NCBI RefSeq assembly: GCF_910592395.1
Contig: NC_088320.1
Location: 13,020,501 to 13,084,500, forward strand
Origin: Lineus longissimus
Taxonomy: Eukaryota; Nemertea; Pilidiophora; Heteronemertea; Lineidae
Direction of reading: 5' to 3'
DNA: 64,000 bases
Shown here piece by piece: positions 33,080 to 46,215 of this stretch. The notes under the pieces were generated by a model, which worked only from the letters and a program-made list of their open reading frames with translations, ran no database searches and was not told the origin of the DNA. A program made the translations under genes and the position numbers. Numbering within the stretch: position 1 is the stretch's first letter; every line of letters starts with the position of its first letter.

Positions 33080-34085
33080 CAAACTTATGGAAAATAAAAA
33101 TAAATTGGCCAAGTTTACCCGTATCTTCCATCATAGAGTCTATGATGGTCCATCATAGATTCTATAACGTATTCCACCAACTATCCACTGATGGCCCATG
33201 GACGTTCCATCCACGGAGCTCCTTCCATGGATAGCTGATGGAGACTCTCCATCAACTATTCATGGATGGCCCATGGATGGAAAATTCATGATTAATCCCC
33301 GTCAACTATCCTGGACGGAAACTTTTGCCTGTCAACCAAGTCAATTTTGGCGCGATTTGCTGTGGGCGTTGTAAGTTGGAACAAACTGGCGTATGTGCCG
33401 GTGCCTCGACGAAAGTAACCCCCGATAAAACTGCTAACCCGTCGCTAATTTATAGCATTGACAATAAAGACACTATACTTATGCCTTTTTTACCTAGTAC
33501 CTTTTTTACCGTACCTTTTTTACCTACATTCGTGCCTTAGTGTGTGAAAGGTACTAATAAGAATTGCCCACGCATATTGAACCAATGACAACTTGAAAAC
33601 ATCCTGTGTTGGACCAAGAGGCCACCTTCAGTAAACTCCCACCCGCTTGCCTCTCACTAGATGCTGTAGCTTTGGTGAGTGGAGAACTACAAGAACTGAT
33701 CGGAATATTTGTGCAAAACCGATGTTTGATGTATGAAGTGATGATTGCCCGCCAAAACTACAATCATTTCGATTGTAAAGTAATTCAGAAAGAGACTTGA
33801 AACGTTCAAATAATTTGCAACATCATCATAATTTCACATGCATGAACATGTATTGATAAATGCCAGTCCTGCAACCTATGATGTTATCCCATTGTTTACT
33901 AATTAATCGTTCTCAATGCAGTTTGCGTATTGTTGTCACATCCGAAGGCCTCACTCGGAATGAACAATTGAAAAACCTGATCATTCCGCCGTTTTCTCTT
34001 TCCCAATGTAATTTTCTTTGAATCTGGTGATGGTAAAATACCATAGACTGTAGTTGAGGTGATCTGGCCGCCCAATCATTTCCCT

Positions 34086-35610
34086 TTAGGGCGGCAAATG
34101 ACGTCACATTTCTGAGTCAACCACTTTTCGCAACAACAACCGCTTTATGCAACAATGGTCCAAGGGAATGGTCCATGTTTTTTGTTTCGAACTGAAATGG
34201 CCGGAAAGGTACAGAATATCCTACTTAGAGATGGCATCGATCGTGCCAGACAAGATTGTAGATGCCAATATCTTGGCAATGATGCCGTACATGACACTGT
34301 ATTCGAATGACATACTTATCTTCTACTGTGTTGTCATCAACTGTTCTTTAACAATTGCTGGTTATTCTCTAGTAAATTATCAACCATTTTAATTGAGGAT
34401 TTTTTAGAATTGCCTATCGATACATTATCTGCACCGAGCCCCCCCCCTCCCCCACGTCCCCGGATATGCGCCTGTAACTTAAATGTTGTTTTACAAAATG
34501 GCTATTTAAACCCTTCTCTTTCATTCTAGTGGTATATTTGATGAACTTCTGCTAAAAAGTATTTGGCCACAAACGGGAGGCTTGTCCAAACCAGCTTAAC
34601 CTTATTTAGACGATAATCAGAATACTTTAGAATATTACAATATGTTTATAATTTTCAGAAGAAGTGTGCTCCGGGATATCAATTAACACAGAATTATGGA
34701 AATTTGTATAACGATCGAGTATATTGTCGAATACAACAAATGCTGACAGAAATTGGCAACATGTTGTTGGTCACCAAATTTAGAACGTTTTGACACGGAA
34801 TCAATAAAATGTTTTCTCCTGATTGAATTTCAATTGACAACTTCATTTAAACTATCATGGTTACAGCGAGGATTGGCCATGCACTCAGAGAAGGTATCTT
34901 GTTGGTGTTTGCCATGCTATCAAAATATTCTTGTGTCAAGTGTGAGAAGAGTAGATTGACATTTGTGTAAGATTGCAGCAGTTTCCTGATGCAGCGAGTA
35001 CACGAGTACACTATTACGGATCGCTAGATATTGGATGTTGGTTCTAAATACTGTAGAATAAAACCATCAGCCGATACCCAGTTTAACGTAAGTTTGCCTA
35101 CCCAGAGGTGAGATCTTGACTCACAGTTTCGATGCAAGAGGGACTGCGGTCGCTCAGCAGAGAGATACCGAAAGAACCAACTAAAATACTCCATATATGT
35201 TTCATGATTTTGTCCGGATAATTTTACAGAGAGGGGGATTAACTTGATAGAATATAGAACAACCCAATAGGCCTAATTAGTGGATAGAAGCGCAGGCGGG
35301 ATATGACCTACCATGGCTATGAGGCCATATCAGGAACGGGGGAACATGATTTTCATGCCTGGCTATAGACAATTTAGCCTTCAGCCTCACATACATGTAG
35401 CTGAGGAATAATCGGAAATTATGGATTACCGTAGAAATTACCTGCGTCCCTGATATGCGTCCATTGCCTAGGATGGTCGAAGAGAAAAAGCCACGTTTCC
35501 TAATTTGTGCCCATATGTTACCCTTCGGGAGTCAAACGTGTCATCAGATCATCGGAAAGGACCAATCACAAAATGCTAGCATGGGATGATACACTCGTGA
35601 TCGACACAAT
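34086..35610. other. No gene recognised (unit 1)
   Basis: Contains open frames such as 34147-34392. Its unit 2 counterpart (about 45963-46215) is broken by an in-frame stop, so I do not call a gene. This is the left part of the stretch missing from the shortened copy. Confidence 0.45.
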
Positions 35611-36556
35611 ATGTTGTCGTTTAATGCAGTAATCGCAGGTTTGCTAACCTTAACTGACACCAGTTTGGCTCACGTAAATATTAACCACATGTCTGATCCA
35701 AAAATGTATGCTCTAAGGCCTAGAATGGTAAAGTCCAAAAATATAACAAACAGTGTTTCTGGACACTGTTACAACACGGTAGCTGACCTAGACTCTGCGT
35801 CAAAACATGAGTCAGTCGGCAAAATAACATGGCCTGTACAACTGGCACACTATGAAACATCCAATGTGAAAACGCTCAAGAAGAAGAAGTTGTTGGGTAG
35901 CACATTTTCCTTTTTCTAGCTAACCGCAGAACAAACCAAAGGCGCTATTTTTCGTATTAGTTGATACAAAGCATTCATGAAGAACATCGGAACTGTAATT
36001 TCCTGAACACTCCGGTTGACTGTTGACTGTCACATATAAAATCACAGAAAAACTACTGTACCAATTCAAATTCAAAACCACCGAATCTACTGTCAGGACT
36101 TTTCGAGTTAACACAATCTTCATGCTCTTACTACTAATAGGATCAACCCATTTACAACTCTCATCGGCGACAAAACAAAGATGGACGTCTTCAATGACGT
36201 ATGGTTCAGGTATCAATCTAACGAAAGCCTATTCCCTTGGGAAAAATTACCTAATAGTTGAAGCTGACAAAAAACACGATCAATTTCGTAAAACACACGA
36301 GGTGAATGGGACGTTTCTAAATATGTACGAAATCGGTAACCATGGTAACGAGGAAAAAAATGTGGTTAAAATCAAAAACAAATTTATTACTAGTGGGAGT
36401 GGCTAAATGAGGTTACTGGTATCCTTTCCAGCCAGCTTTTCATGTTGTTCTCTATCTAAACAAGGACGGTGAATTCGTTGGCTGGCCTAGAAGGAATATA
36501 GTTAGTGGCCGGAGTATACCCCTAACTGCAAAGATCTATAGTCATACGTCTTAATG
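35611..36556 (+). pseudogene. Decayed relative of the orphan 368-residue protein, unit 1
   Basis: 36160-36556 encodes, in shifting frames, DKTKMDVFNDVWFRYQSNE, then LGKNYLIVEADKK, FLNMYEIGN, KFITSGSG and finally EFVGWPRRN. These match DKTKMEVFNDLWFMYKYNE, FGNKYLIVKSDN, FLNVYEIVH, KLISSGSG and EFVSWPRGN of the intact copy. At least two frame changes and a stop after ITSGSG kill it. The preceding open frame (35611-35919) begins with a signal-peptide-like segment (MLSFNAVIAGLLTLTDTSLA). It has weak resemblance to the N-terminal part of the family, so it may be this gene's 5' end. Confidence 0.6.
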
Positions 36557-37221
36557 AATATGAGTAACTAAATAGAACAGAATTTGATCCAAGGCGACCA
36601 GTTGCGATTCTTTTACACTATAATTATTCCAGGTAGTAATTCAGGTTTTCCAGCACCATTAACACTGGTTGTTGAAAAGAGGTTAATGGCTCGAGGGAGA
36701 GTGGTTCCACGAACACCACCACTGACATAGTACATATTTTGGACACCTTACATATTTTTGGGACCCTCTGTCGTTCTCGGCAAAACTAATTTTCCGAGTT
36801 TACTGGGATATTGTTCTCTGATCAACAATATTTGAAACTGATACAACTAATTGATACTACTAGTTGATAACTAACAAATTCGCCTTGCCAGCACACTTAC
36901 CTTATATTACATAACATGTTTTTTTGACTCAAACCAACCATACGATGAACTATTCATCTAATGTGTTTGTGTTGTCACTTATATACGTTTTCCTTAAAGG
37001 GGGACTATAGGCAGGAGCAGGCGGGTCAAATTGACTATCTTCAGGTGACTATATACACGGTATGCAGGAAAGGGCTCTGGGTCATGTTAGATTCAGCACT
37101 AAATATATGCCTCATACAAGCGCGAATAGTTCTGACGTACTGTGAGATGTGAGAGACTCCTATTGGCGACTTCTTGTGATTTTATCTTGCCGACCTAGCT
37201 ACTTCCTATAGAGTTCCTTTA
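36557..37221. other. No gene recognised (end of unit 1)
   Basis: Contains the site (36699, GGTTC/CACGAAC) that holds the Ngaro element in unit 2, here empty, and the sequence at 37046 to which the shortened copy is joined. Confidence 0.6.
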
Positions 37222-37633
37222 AGGTTTGGTTTTGTAACGGAGAACAATAAATAAAATCATTAAGCCAGCAGCTATCATCAGTCATAAGAATCGATCTTAC
37301 CCATTCTATCCATAACGGTCAGGATCACGCCGTTTGACAACTGTTATTGTTCCTTAGATTGTATTGTGCTACTGTTTCAGTTCGAAACCAATTCTGTATT
37401 TCATGAGAGTGAGAGCTAATAAAGTAAATATCATCGTCGGTTCCTCATCATTATCATTCTACCCCGTGAGCGAGCGATGACGGTGAAGTATTGGCGATAG
37501 GTCCTGTGTGCTCTGTCATTTGGAACTTGATCATTCCAGCAAATTCTCCGAAAAGAGCTTCTTTGTCGGTTGCTTTCAGCACGGTCCTGCAGGATGATGT
37601 TGTCCAGTCTTTTAGTACCTCTTGTGACTAACC

Positions 37634-37882
37634 TTACACTGCTTCTGCTTTGCAACCACCGTCAGCCAGGTAGGGGTCTTGATGTCTATATTCGATGCAG
37701 TTTTGTGAAGTTGTCATTTGAAATGTAAGACACAACTGTCCTGATGTCAAACGTACCATATCAAAATCACTGAATTCGTTTGATGTGTGAGGATGATAAA
37801 TGACTTGAGATATCGTTTTGTTGCAGTTAACACATTTTTGTCCGGCGGAACGCTCTTTTTTAATTTCAGCCAGACTCTCCAT
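37634..37882 (-). other. Small open frame with CxxC motif in the unit-junction block
   Basis: A minus-strand frame from ATG at 37882 contains GQKCVNCNKTISQVIYH and MVRLTSGQ. Other copies of the block are closed early (TGA at codon 14 in the copy near 20.6 kb). In that copy the 112 bp segment is missing and the downstream frame (20333-20530) reads on through KVLKDWTTSFCRTVLK. This hints that the block once held a small two-part coding region. Function unknown. Confidence 0.25.
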
Positions 37883-38302
37883 GATTGTGGTGCATACATA
37901 TAATATCCAGTGTAGATTAATCTATATTGATAATATGAACAATAGCCTGGTGTGACGTAGCGGCTTTTAAGGCACTGGTACCTCTCTGTTAAAACAGCTG
38001 AACACCTATATCAAAATAGCAAAGAGTTTATTATAAGAGAAAATTATGTACAATATTTATATAGCCATCTGCTGAAATAAAGCATATATTAGTTATGAGA
38101 GTTCGTGTAGCAAAATGTAGCAATGTTCAGTTCAGTCCCTTCAGTTCACAAGGGCAAAGTTCACACGGCAATGTTCACAGGGTAACTGAGAAAAAGGTCC
38201 AGTTTCAAAGATGAATTCCAAGTATAACTGCGAAAATGTCCAGTTCCGTGTAAGGGCCCAGATATGGCGACACAGGGGTTAAGAGGCAATTATACGGACT
38301 TA

Positions 38303-38882
38303 AGCCTAGTTCATACTCCGACGCACGACCGCCGGCGACCGACGCACGATCAAATTCTCGACGCCGACGTTGTAGTGTTGATTCATACTTTCGCGTGCGA
38401 CGGCGATGGCCATCGGCGTCCGGACGCGCGTTCGGTCGGCGTGCGATATTAAAGAGTTCAACAAATTTGAACTCTCTGCGTCCGATCGCGGCGTCGTACC
38501 AATAAATGATCACTTTTCTGGTCATGGGACCAAGGACTCATGTTTATGCATATTTTCAAAGGCGCCTAGTTCAAACTGGAAAGACGGGGAATGGGAATTG
38601 ATTACGTCGTTTTACGCTTGAGCTTCCTCACATAACGAAACTAAAATGTCGGACGCAGAAGAGCTACTAATATGTGAAGTAAAACGTTACAAATGTCTTT
38701 ATGACATTTCCAGATCCGACAACAAGGACAGCCTGAAGAAGGAAAATGCGTGGCGGGCAATCGCGTGAGCATTCATAGTCACGCGATACGACGCCTACAA
38801 CATCGTGCGATGGCATAGGCGACCGACGCAGGACGCTGCGTTCGACGCCGGCGATGGTCGTGCGTCGGAGTATGAATCCACT
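38303..38882. mobile_element. 580 bp non-autonomous Harbinger-type element
   Basis: Flanked by TTA on both sides (38300-38302 and 38883-38885). Unit 1 has a single TTA here, so this is a 3 bp target duplication typical of PIF/Harbinger. Inverted ends share TTCATACTCCGACGCACGAC, starting 8 bp from the left end and 9 bp from the right end, followed by CCGGCG words. The interior holds a MADF-type first exon, so it is an internal-deletion derivative of a larger element, not a featureless MITE. Confidence 0.88.
38646..38765 (+). CDS. MADF-domain first exon within the Harbinger derivative
   Basis: From ATG (ACTAAAATGTCGG), 40 codons read MSDAEELLICEVKRYKCLYD, then DNKDSLKKENAWRAIA, up to TGA at 38766. 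The pattern LIxxVxxxxxLYDxxxxxYKDxxxKxxAWxxIA marks the first half of a MADF DNA-binding domain. The sequence GC/GTGAGC overlapping the stop is a plausible splice donor, so the TGA is probably intronic. Harbinger elements carry a Myb/MADF-like second protein; here only its first exon survives between the inverted ends. Confidence 0.7.
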
Positions 38883-39612
38883 TTTAGGCTAGCCTTTCCA
38901 AATAAGAATACGGAATTTAGGCGTTCCGATTCGAATACGTATATGTGTGCGTTTCACAGCTGCAGCGACGACTCCATTCGACACCAACGCCAGGCGATCC
39001 TAATTCCCGAACCGAAAGGTCCGGATTCGATAAACAGCTTCCCCGAAAAGGGATTCTTGAGCTCCAATTAATTCAAATCACAAGGCAAACATAACCAACT
39101 GCTTTCCTTGGAGTCTTTCTGAGTCTTCGCCAAAAGCACACAACCATAGATCACCCAACCACTCGCCATTGTCAAGTCATTGATAAGTCATTGTAAAGTC
39201 ATTGATCTGCACTATTGCCCAGTCCTACATGAATGTTCATTCCTGATTCTAACTGATTCCATTTTACATGACTATGATCTTGGATAACATTATGACCATG
39301 GTTATGGTTACATGATTCTGATCTTAGATTACATAGCTCAATTGACTCACAATAAACTCACCAATTAATATAGGGAAGAAATAAAACAAAACATGGGATT
39401 CATCAAACCTGGACTGCGAAGATCCGATCCGATGTGCCTTAGATAACCCTGAATCATCAGCGCAGTGGTCGCAAAATATTGAATACGGCATGTTAAGACA
39501 TCTTGCTGCAGACAAACAGATCATATATGACGTTTAACAGCGTTACCTTTATACAGTGCTAGGTGATCGCTGGATTTATGAGCTTTTTTAATGTTCGGTG
39601 GTTTTGGTAGAC

Positions 39613-39867
39613 ATGGCGGCGCGTGCACACAGTGCAGAGTTCACTATAGTTGTCTTTAACATCGGTATCGGCCAGCTAGATGGAGGCACACACGATGCTA
39701 TTTCTCTTTTAGCGTGTGCTCTATTGTGTATCAATCCGGACTGTTTAACAGTAGCCGCGCTACACGTTGATGCACGGTTTCTCTGTCATCTGAGTGAAAA
39801 GAAGGCCACGTGTATGGAGAGGGTGGTTGCGTGTCGTCAAATGGGTTCACGGGTATACCAGAAGAAG
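39613..39867 (+). CDS. Unidentified small ORF or first exon, unit 2 copy
   Basis: Paralogue of the exon-like ORF at 28089-28343, with substitutions such as FDIGIGQPD to FNIGIGQLD and FHCHL to FLCHL. The donor-like GTACGT is GTTCGT here; translation would continue to a stop at 39885. No family recognised. Confidence 0.3.
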
Positions 39868-40364
39868 GTTCGTGTAGCTTTTTGAGCAACCAAGTGACAG
39901 TGTAAAACACTATTGGTTTCTCTCAATGGTATACGTGGTAGATTATTGATCGAGAGGTATTCTGTTTTTCTGGTCCTCCATGTCAAAGGAGATTCCCGCG
40001 TAGTAGCCCAGAGATATATCTGCACATTCCAGACTGATGATTGGTGGGCTGGATCTTATTACGGTATCAGGCAAGAACTCACTATCCAGATTCAGTCGGT
40101 CCTTTTTTAAAAATAGCGGGAAATTTGGTCTTGAATCTGTATGATTTTTTAATGGGCTCACTCGGTTACCATGGTTTACATGGTTTGATTTCTGATTTTC
40201 GGAGGTTTCATACACAAAACCGCACGGGATCGATTTCAAGAGATATATATCAGACCACACCCGAGTAGTGGTCATTGGCTTACCACACCGGCAGAAATCA
40301 AACGAAATGGTTTTGTACTTCAAAAAAGTTATTTCCCAGGTCAAGAGAATCACCACTTTCGGAA

Positions 40365-40649
40365 TTACATTAGTACTGCGCTTTGACTCACAACATAGCT
40401 AGAGGAGACTTCAAAACATTGCTCTGTGTAGCTTATAACAGAATTATGCTTCACCCGTGCATATAATTTGGTTGCTGTGTGGGATACGTTTGTTTGAATA
40501 GGGTGTAGAAAGTTGAAATGTCCTTGGATAGAATGTTCGGGGAATAATGATTTGATTATACGCTTTATTCTCTCAGCTGTTGACGGTTGAGGCCACCATA
40601 ACATATTACACAATTCGTCAGGATACAACAGGGCCGGAAACCTTTTCAA
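40365..40649 (-). pseudogene. Unidentified ORF, unit 2 copy, frameshifted
   Basis: Keeps LYPDELCNMLWWPQP and KLYARVKHNS. It diverges in frame after the SSS near 40398, where a short deletion relative to unit 1 (TAGCTAGAGGAG against TAGTTCGCTAGATGAG) changes the phase. Confidence 0.25.
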
Positions 40650-41053
40650 GGAGGGAACTTTCTACTTCTAAACATTTGTCCCAAAACGCGTCATTTCTAA
40701 CTATGGTTGTCAGTGTGTCAGTATGAGTGTTGGTGTGAAGGGGTTAATGTTTGGTTTGAATGGGTGTGTTGTAGGAAGTTGCCCAGTGGGTTTCTGAGCA
40801 CTTCCTGTCTGGTGTGAATGAGGAGAAGGAATGAGGTGTGAATTTGCTTAAGGTAAGTGTGCCAAACCTTTTGTAATATACAATGTACACTTGGTGGATA
40901 TCGCTAGGTTCAGTGAAACCAGTTTCAAAGTAGTTACACGTATTCAGTTGGGTTGTTTAGTTAGTTTGGTGTGATTAGCCAGTTTGTATTAATTTGGTGT
41001 GATAAGCCAGTTTGTATTAGTTTGGTTGTAGATAGCCAGCTTTGTATAGATCT

Positions 41054-41377
41054 TTGTGTAATAGGCCTGTGGAAGTGTACAGTGGTAATGTACATGTGGG
41101 AGGACAGGGTGTTGTCCGGTATGACCGTCTGGTATTGTATATGTATGGGCGGGTCAAAGTACTGTGTGGTGTATGGAGCTCCATCCGGGTAATTAATTAA
41201 TTAGTAATTTAGTTAAGCTAATTGCATGCTTGCCGCTGGGTGTGTTTACTTGTTCATAGTTGTTAAATTTCTACCAGTTACTTAGTATGTTTCCTGTTTA
41301 TTCTATTTTAGTTCCTATATTAAACGTGAAGTGCAGAAACCCGTCGGTTGTGTCATCACTGGTCGCAGCGTCAATCT
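41054..41377. other. 324 bp present in unit 2 only (deleted from unit 1)
   Basis: Bounded by ATCT at 41050-41053 and 41374-41377, with a single ATCT in unit 1. This is the signature of a microhomology deletion in unit 1, not an insertion here, because no inverted ends are visible. Confidence 0.7.
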
Positions 41378-42484
41378 GGGCGCAACATCGAATCTGCTGC
41401 AACTTTCAAACGCTTTCTCCGGGCAAAAAGGTTAAAGATTAACTTTTAGTTTGCGTCCTATCAATGACCACGTTAAATCTTTCGGTAAACTCTGGGTTAA
41501 CACTATTAACAAGAATAAGCCCGCTGTTAACCATGAGATTAGATCACTTTGCAAAGTTCTGGGACAACCAAAGGTTAATTCAAAATTAACAGTTTTTTTA
41601 TTCTAGTGTTCACTCCGAATTAACTTGCATGACATTGCTTTAATACTAACACATAGAGTTAGCACATTTCCATAGCAAATACTCGTACTGAGCTTCTGTC
41701 TAAGGTTTCAATGTGATTATGGCATGTATGGCTTGCAGTCTACTAGATCCGTAGCCATATTGTGCTGTTGCTCGTCGTGGCTGTGTGCGTCTGTACGTAT
41801 ACGGCAGCGGTTACAAACTGTAACTCGACCTCGTGTCAGCTACAATCCTGGGATGTCCCTCAACCCCGATTGAACCTTACTTCAGATCAACAGGAAAGCA
41901 TCAGCAATTGAGGCGGTGAGAACCATGAGTCGCCGAAGCGAAAATGTGGTCAAAAATGAGTTAAGTGCATGTAGCAACGTCTTACGCTGAATTCTAATTT
42001 TCACACATTGAAGCAGTTTAGATGGCACCACTCCAATTTTTTTCCATTAAAAATTCAGATATTGAGGACCCAGAACCAACAATTTTTTTAAATTGGAAGT
42101 CATTTAGTAGACCAGTTCTTACCGCCTAAACTTATGCCTCATACGCGGGTGATGGTTAAATTAACGGATCGAAGGTTATTATTTTGTCTCTGTGTCACTA
42201 TGATATTGAGATATGTGACACAACTCTGCCAAATTGAGGGGAAGCTCCTGAAATTGACCTATTGGTACTGGCTTATTCTTTAAAACGATGTCTGATACAT
42301 GGGGATCTCTTGATGATGGGCTGAGATACGAATATCAGAATATATCACCCCCTTAAATAAAAAGATGAGACAACCTTGTCCGAAAATAGGTTATTTATGG
42401 AAAAGCACTTGAAAGAGCAACTTGGCTTTAGTGGCCTCGAAACACATCTAGACATTTAAATGACTTAGGAAAGTCATAAAATCA

Positions 42485-42890
42485 TTTTTCCTCCCCCCTT
42501 TCCCTAATTCTCCCTTCTTTGGTGATAGTAATAAGAAAGTAATATTTATTTTTCGCCTTTCCAAAACCTGATAAAGCCGCTACCCTACCAAAGTCGTCCT
42601 GAAATTGTTTGGAGAGAGTTTCACATGTTGGGGAGACCGTTGCGCGGCAGCAGAAAGTTGGACAATGTTTGAAGATCGTGTGTGCTGTGGATTGTTCTCT
42701 GGTCGTAGTATCCCATCGAAATACTTTGGTGGAGGTCCGTTTAAAACCTTGTATGCCAAGAGAAACGCCTTGTGTGAGATCCTGCATTTTACCGGCAGCA
42801 AGTGAACTCTTTGAGCACAGGTTTTATGTGCTCAAATATCCGCCGGCGGCAAACTGTCCTGGCAGCCCAATTTCGAATATGCTGTGGTAG
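42485..42890 (-). pseudogene. 3' end of a CR1/L2-like LINE reverse transcriptase, unit 2 copy
   Basis: Near-identical to 30700-31110, including LLPVKCRISHKAFLLAYKVLNG. It was carried along by the segmental duplication. Confidence 0.75.
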
Positions 42891-43201
42891 TTCCTTTCAG
42901 AAGACCGTACATAATACCATTTAACATAGGTTACCGAGGATGCTCTCTCAGAATTTGTGATGTTCAGCTGACTCCCCCGGAGAATCAATGACTGATTTTC
43001 CGAATCTTAACGAGCAATGGCTCGGGAGTTGGGTTTGTTCCGAACAATGGGTCACTGATTTTTCTCTGTCTTTGATGGTTGAGGCAATACCAAGATAAAT
43101 TGAGGTTTGCGTCAATATCCGAGTGGCACCGGCAAGCAAATAATGTTTGGGCAGCAAACGAACGACTCAGCTAAACATATCGGTTGCAGCTCTCACTAAA
43201 G

Positions 43202-44305
43202 ATGTTGTTCTCTGTGATTCAGCATTTATATCACTTGAAGCAGGATATCACAATTAAAGGAGAGTTTCCAGCGCGTAGTGCTAGAGTTTATTACCACCAG
43301 GGACTCCAGGTAGTCGCGATGACCGCTATTGTCGATATGATCTTCTCAACGCCTCGAAATGTGTATGTCTATCGCCTGAACAAGACAATGTCTTCTTATA
43401 TACTGACTAGGCATTTCACTGTAAAAAAGCTAGTCCTCATATCTGGTGAGTATGGGAATAGTTTTGTAGGAATAAGTAATACAGGAGCTAACTGGATTGT
43501 GTCGGAACGGAGGACTGTCAAAATCACCATATTTGAACTTGAAGGTAACATACGGAAACTAAAAATCCCTTATAATGAATTTAAGACGCGTCTTGTGAGT
43601 GGGCGTAAACGTTTTCGGTGGTTAAGAGTGGCGACATGCGGAGAAGATGTTTTCTTAGAGCTAACTTATGCGATGAAACGAACATATGGCAACAGCAAGA
43701 CGAACGGACCCATCGCTGTCTCACTGTCATTTCTACACTGGTTCAAGATACAAGACTGTGGACTTTTCTTCAAGCTTAAACATGTAAAGAACTTGGGTTC
43801 AGCAGGACAGCCTCGAAAGGCAGAGTTGTACGAAAGGAGTGTTCAACTCAAAAATATCCAGTGTGATAGAGAATGCATGTATTCGTTTACCTTCAGACCT
43901 TTTACAATCCGATGCAAAACTCTCATTGATGACAAAACAAAGATGGAGGTCTTCAATGACTTATGGTTCATGTATAAATATAACGAAGCCTACCTATTTG
44001 GAAACAAATACCTTATAGTTAAAGCTGACAATAGCATCGAAATATTTGATAAATGACAGGATTTGCATGGAAAGTTTCTAAGTGTGTACGAAATCGTTCA
44101 CGTAGACAATGATCTCGTTAAAACTAAGAACAAATTAATTAGTAGCGGGAGTGGCCAAATGAGGTTGCTGATGTCCTTCACCGCCAAACATGACACGTCA
44201 TATGCTATCCTTCCAACCAAAGCTGGTGAATTCGTTAGCTGGCCAAAGGGGAATAGGGGCCAGCATATACCTTTAGTCGCGAAGATCTATAGCAAAAGAG
44301 TTTAA
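43202..44305 (+). pseudogene. Orphan 368-residue protein, unit 2 copy with internal stop
   Basis: Collinear with the unit 1 ORF. At 44054-44056 AGA has become TGA (GATAAATGACAG), truncating the product after about 284 residues of the family. The remaining frame stays open to 44305, so the stop is recent. The product lacks the conserved tail around LISSGSGQMR and GEFVSWP. Confidence 0.7.
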
Positions 44306-46215
44306 TAAAAGGTGAATAAGCCATGGGAAGCTCTTGGAATTCGTTCCAGAGTGGTAAGTTAGATTAAAAAAAACTATTTTTCATATTTTGACAAAGTGTT
44401 GTGAATATTACGCGTTGTACTTCGAGTGTTTCATCACTTATAATACTGGTAGAGAAAAAGACGCCACGGGAGGTTGTTTCCACTATCATACCAGGGAGAA
44501 AGGCAATTGAGGCTAGGATCCCACGGAAGGTTTCTTCCACTACCAGTGAAAAAAGAAAACGATCATGACCATTGGCCCAGGGAAGGGTGTTTCATCCCTA
44601 CCAGTGACACACTGATGTTTTGGGAATCCCCATTTCTTGCTACTCAAGAGTTGAATACAATGTACTGGTTTTGTTTCGAGGAAAATCTTCCATTTCTAGT
44701 AGAATTTCGGTGGCTTAACACTCATCTCTCATAATAAATTGCAGAAAAATGGTTACTTACTGATTGTATATAAGGTTTTGCTATAATACCCACTCGATTT
44801 TGCTAACTGAAAGTTAGAACATAAAAAAATAGGCAAGAAACGATGTATCAAAAGCATAAACACGTTAGAGTGGCATTATTCAAACTGATGGAAAATAAAA
44901 ATAAATTGCCAAGTTTACCCGAATATTCCATCATAGAATCTATGATGGTCCATCATAGATTCTATAACGGATTCCACCAACTATCCACTGATGGCCGATG
45001 GACGTTCAATCCACGAGGTCCAGTCATGGATAGCTGATGGAAACTCTCCATCATTTATCCATGGATGGCCCACGGATGGAAAGTTCATGATTAATCCCCG
45101 TCAACTATCCTTGACGGAAACTTTTGCCTGTGCACCAAGTCAATTTTAACGCGATTTGCTGTGGACGTTGTAAGTTGGAACAACCTGGCGTATGTGCCGG
45201 TGCCTCGACGAAAGTAACCCCCGAAAAAACTGCTAACTCGTCGCTAATTTATAGCATTGACAATAAAGACACTATACTTATACCTTTTTTACCTAGTACC
45301 TTTTCACCTGTACTTTTTTGCCGATACCTTTTTACCGATACCTTTTTTACCTACATTCGTGCCTTAGTGTGTGAAAGGTACTAATAAGAATTGCCCACGC
45401 ATATTGAACCAATGACAACTTGAAAACATCCCGTGTTGGACCAAGAGGCCACCTTCAATAAACTCCCTCCCGCTTGTCTCTCACTAGATGCTGTAGTTTT
45501 GGTGAGTGGAGAACTACAAGAACTGATCGGAATATTTGTGCAAAACCGATGTTTGATGTATGAAGTGATGATTGCCTGCCAAAACTACAATCATTTCGAT
45601 TGTAAAGTAATTCAGAAAGAGACTTGAAACGTTCAAATAATTTGCAACATCATCATAATTTCACATGCATGAACATGTATTGATAAATGCCAGTCCTGCA
45701 AACTATGATGTTATCCTATTGTTTCCTAATTAATCGTTCTCAATGCAGTTTGCGTATTGTTGTCACATCCGAAGGCCTCACTCGGAATGAACAATTGAAA
45801 AACCTGATCATTCCGCCGTTTTCTCTTTCCCAATGTAATTTTCTTTGAATCTGGTGATGGTAAAATACCATAGACTGTAGTTGAGGTGATCTGGCCGCCC
45901 AATCATTTCCCTTTAGGGCGGCAATAGCGTCACATTTCTGAGTCAGCCACTTTTCGCAACAACAACCGCTTTATGCAACAATGGTCAAAGGGAATGGTCC
46001 ATGTTTTTTGTTTCGAACTGAAATGGCCGGAAAGGTACAAAATATCCTACTAATTGATGGCATCGATCGTGCCAGACAAGATTGTAGATGCCAACATCTT
46101 GGCAATGATGCCGTACATGACACTGTATTCGAATGACATACTTATCTTCTACTGTGTTGTCATCAACTGTTCTTTAACAACTGCTGGTTATTCTCGAGTA
46201 AATTATCAACCATTT

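Larger units (their letters stand above)
20808..37221. repeat. Tandem duplication unit 1 (10.95 kb net of the DIRS insert)
   Basis: The anchor AAGGTTTGGTTTTGTAACGG lies at 20808, 37222 and 59942. Subtracting the 5464 bp DIRS element gives a period of about 10,950 bp. A second anchor (GACGTAGCGG at 27001, 37954 and 60685) gives 10,953. The match to unit 2 is near-continuous, at a few percent divergence by eye. Relative to unit 2 this copy lacks 324 bp at 29585, between ATCT microhomologies. Confidence 0.92.
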
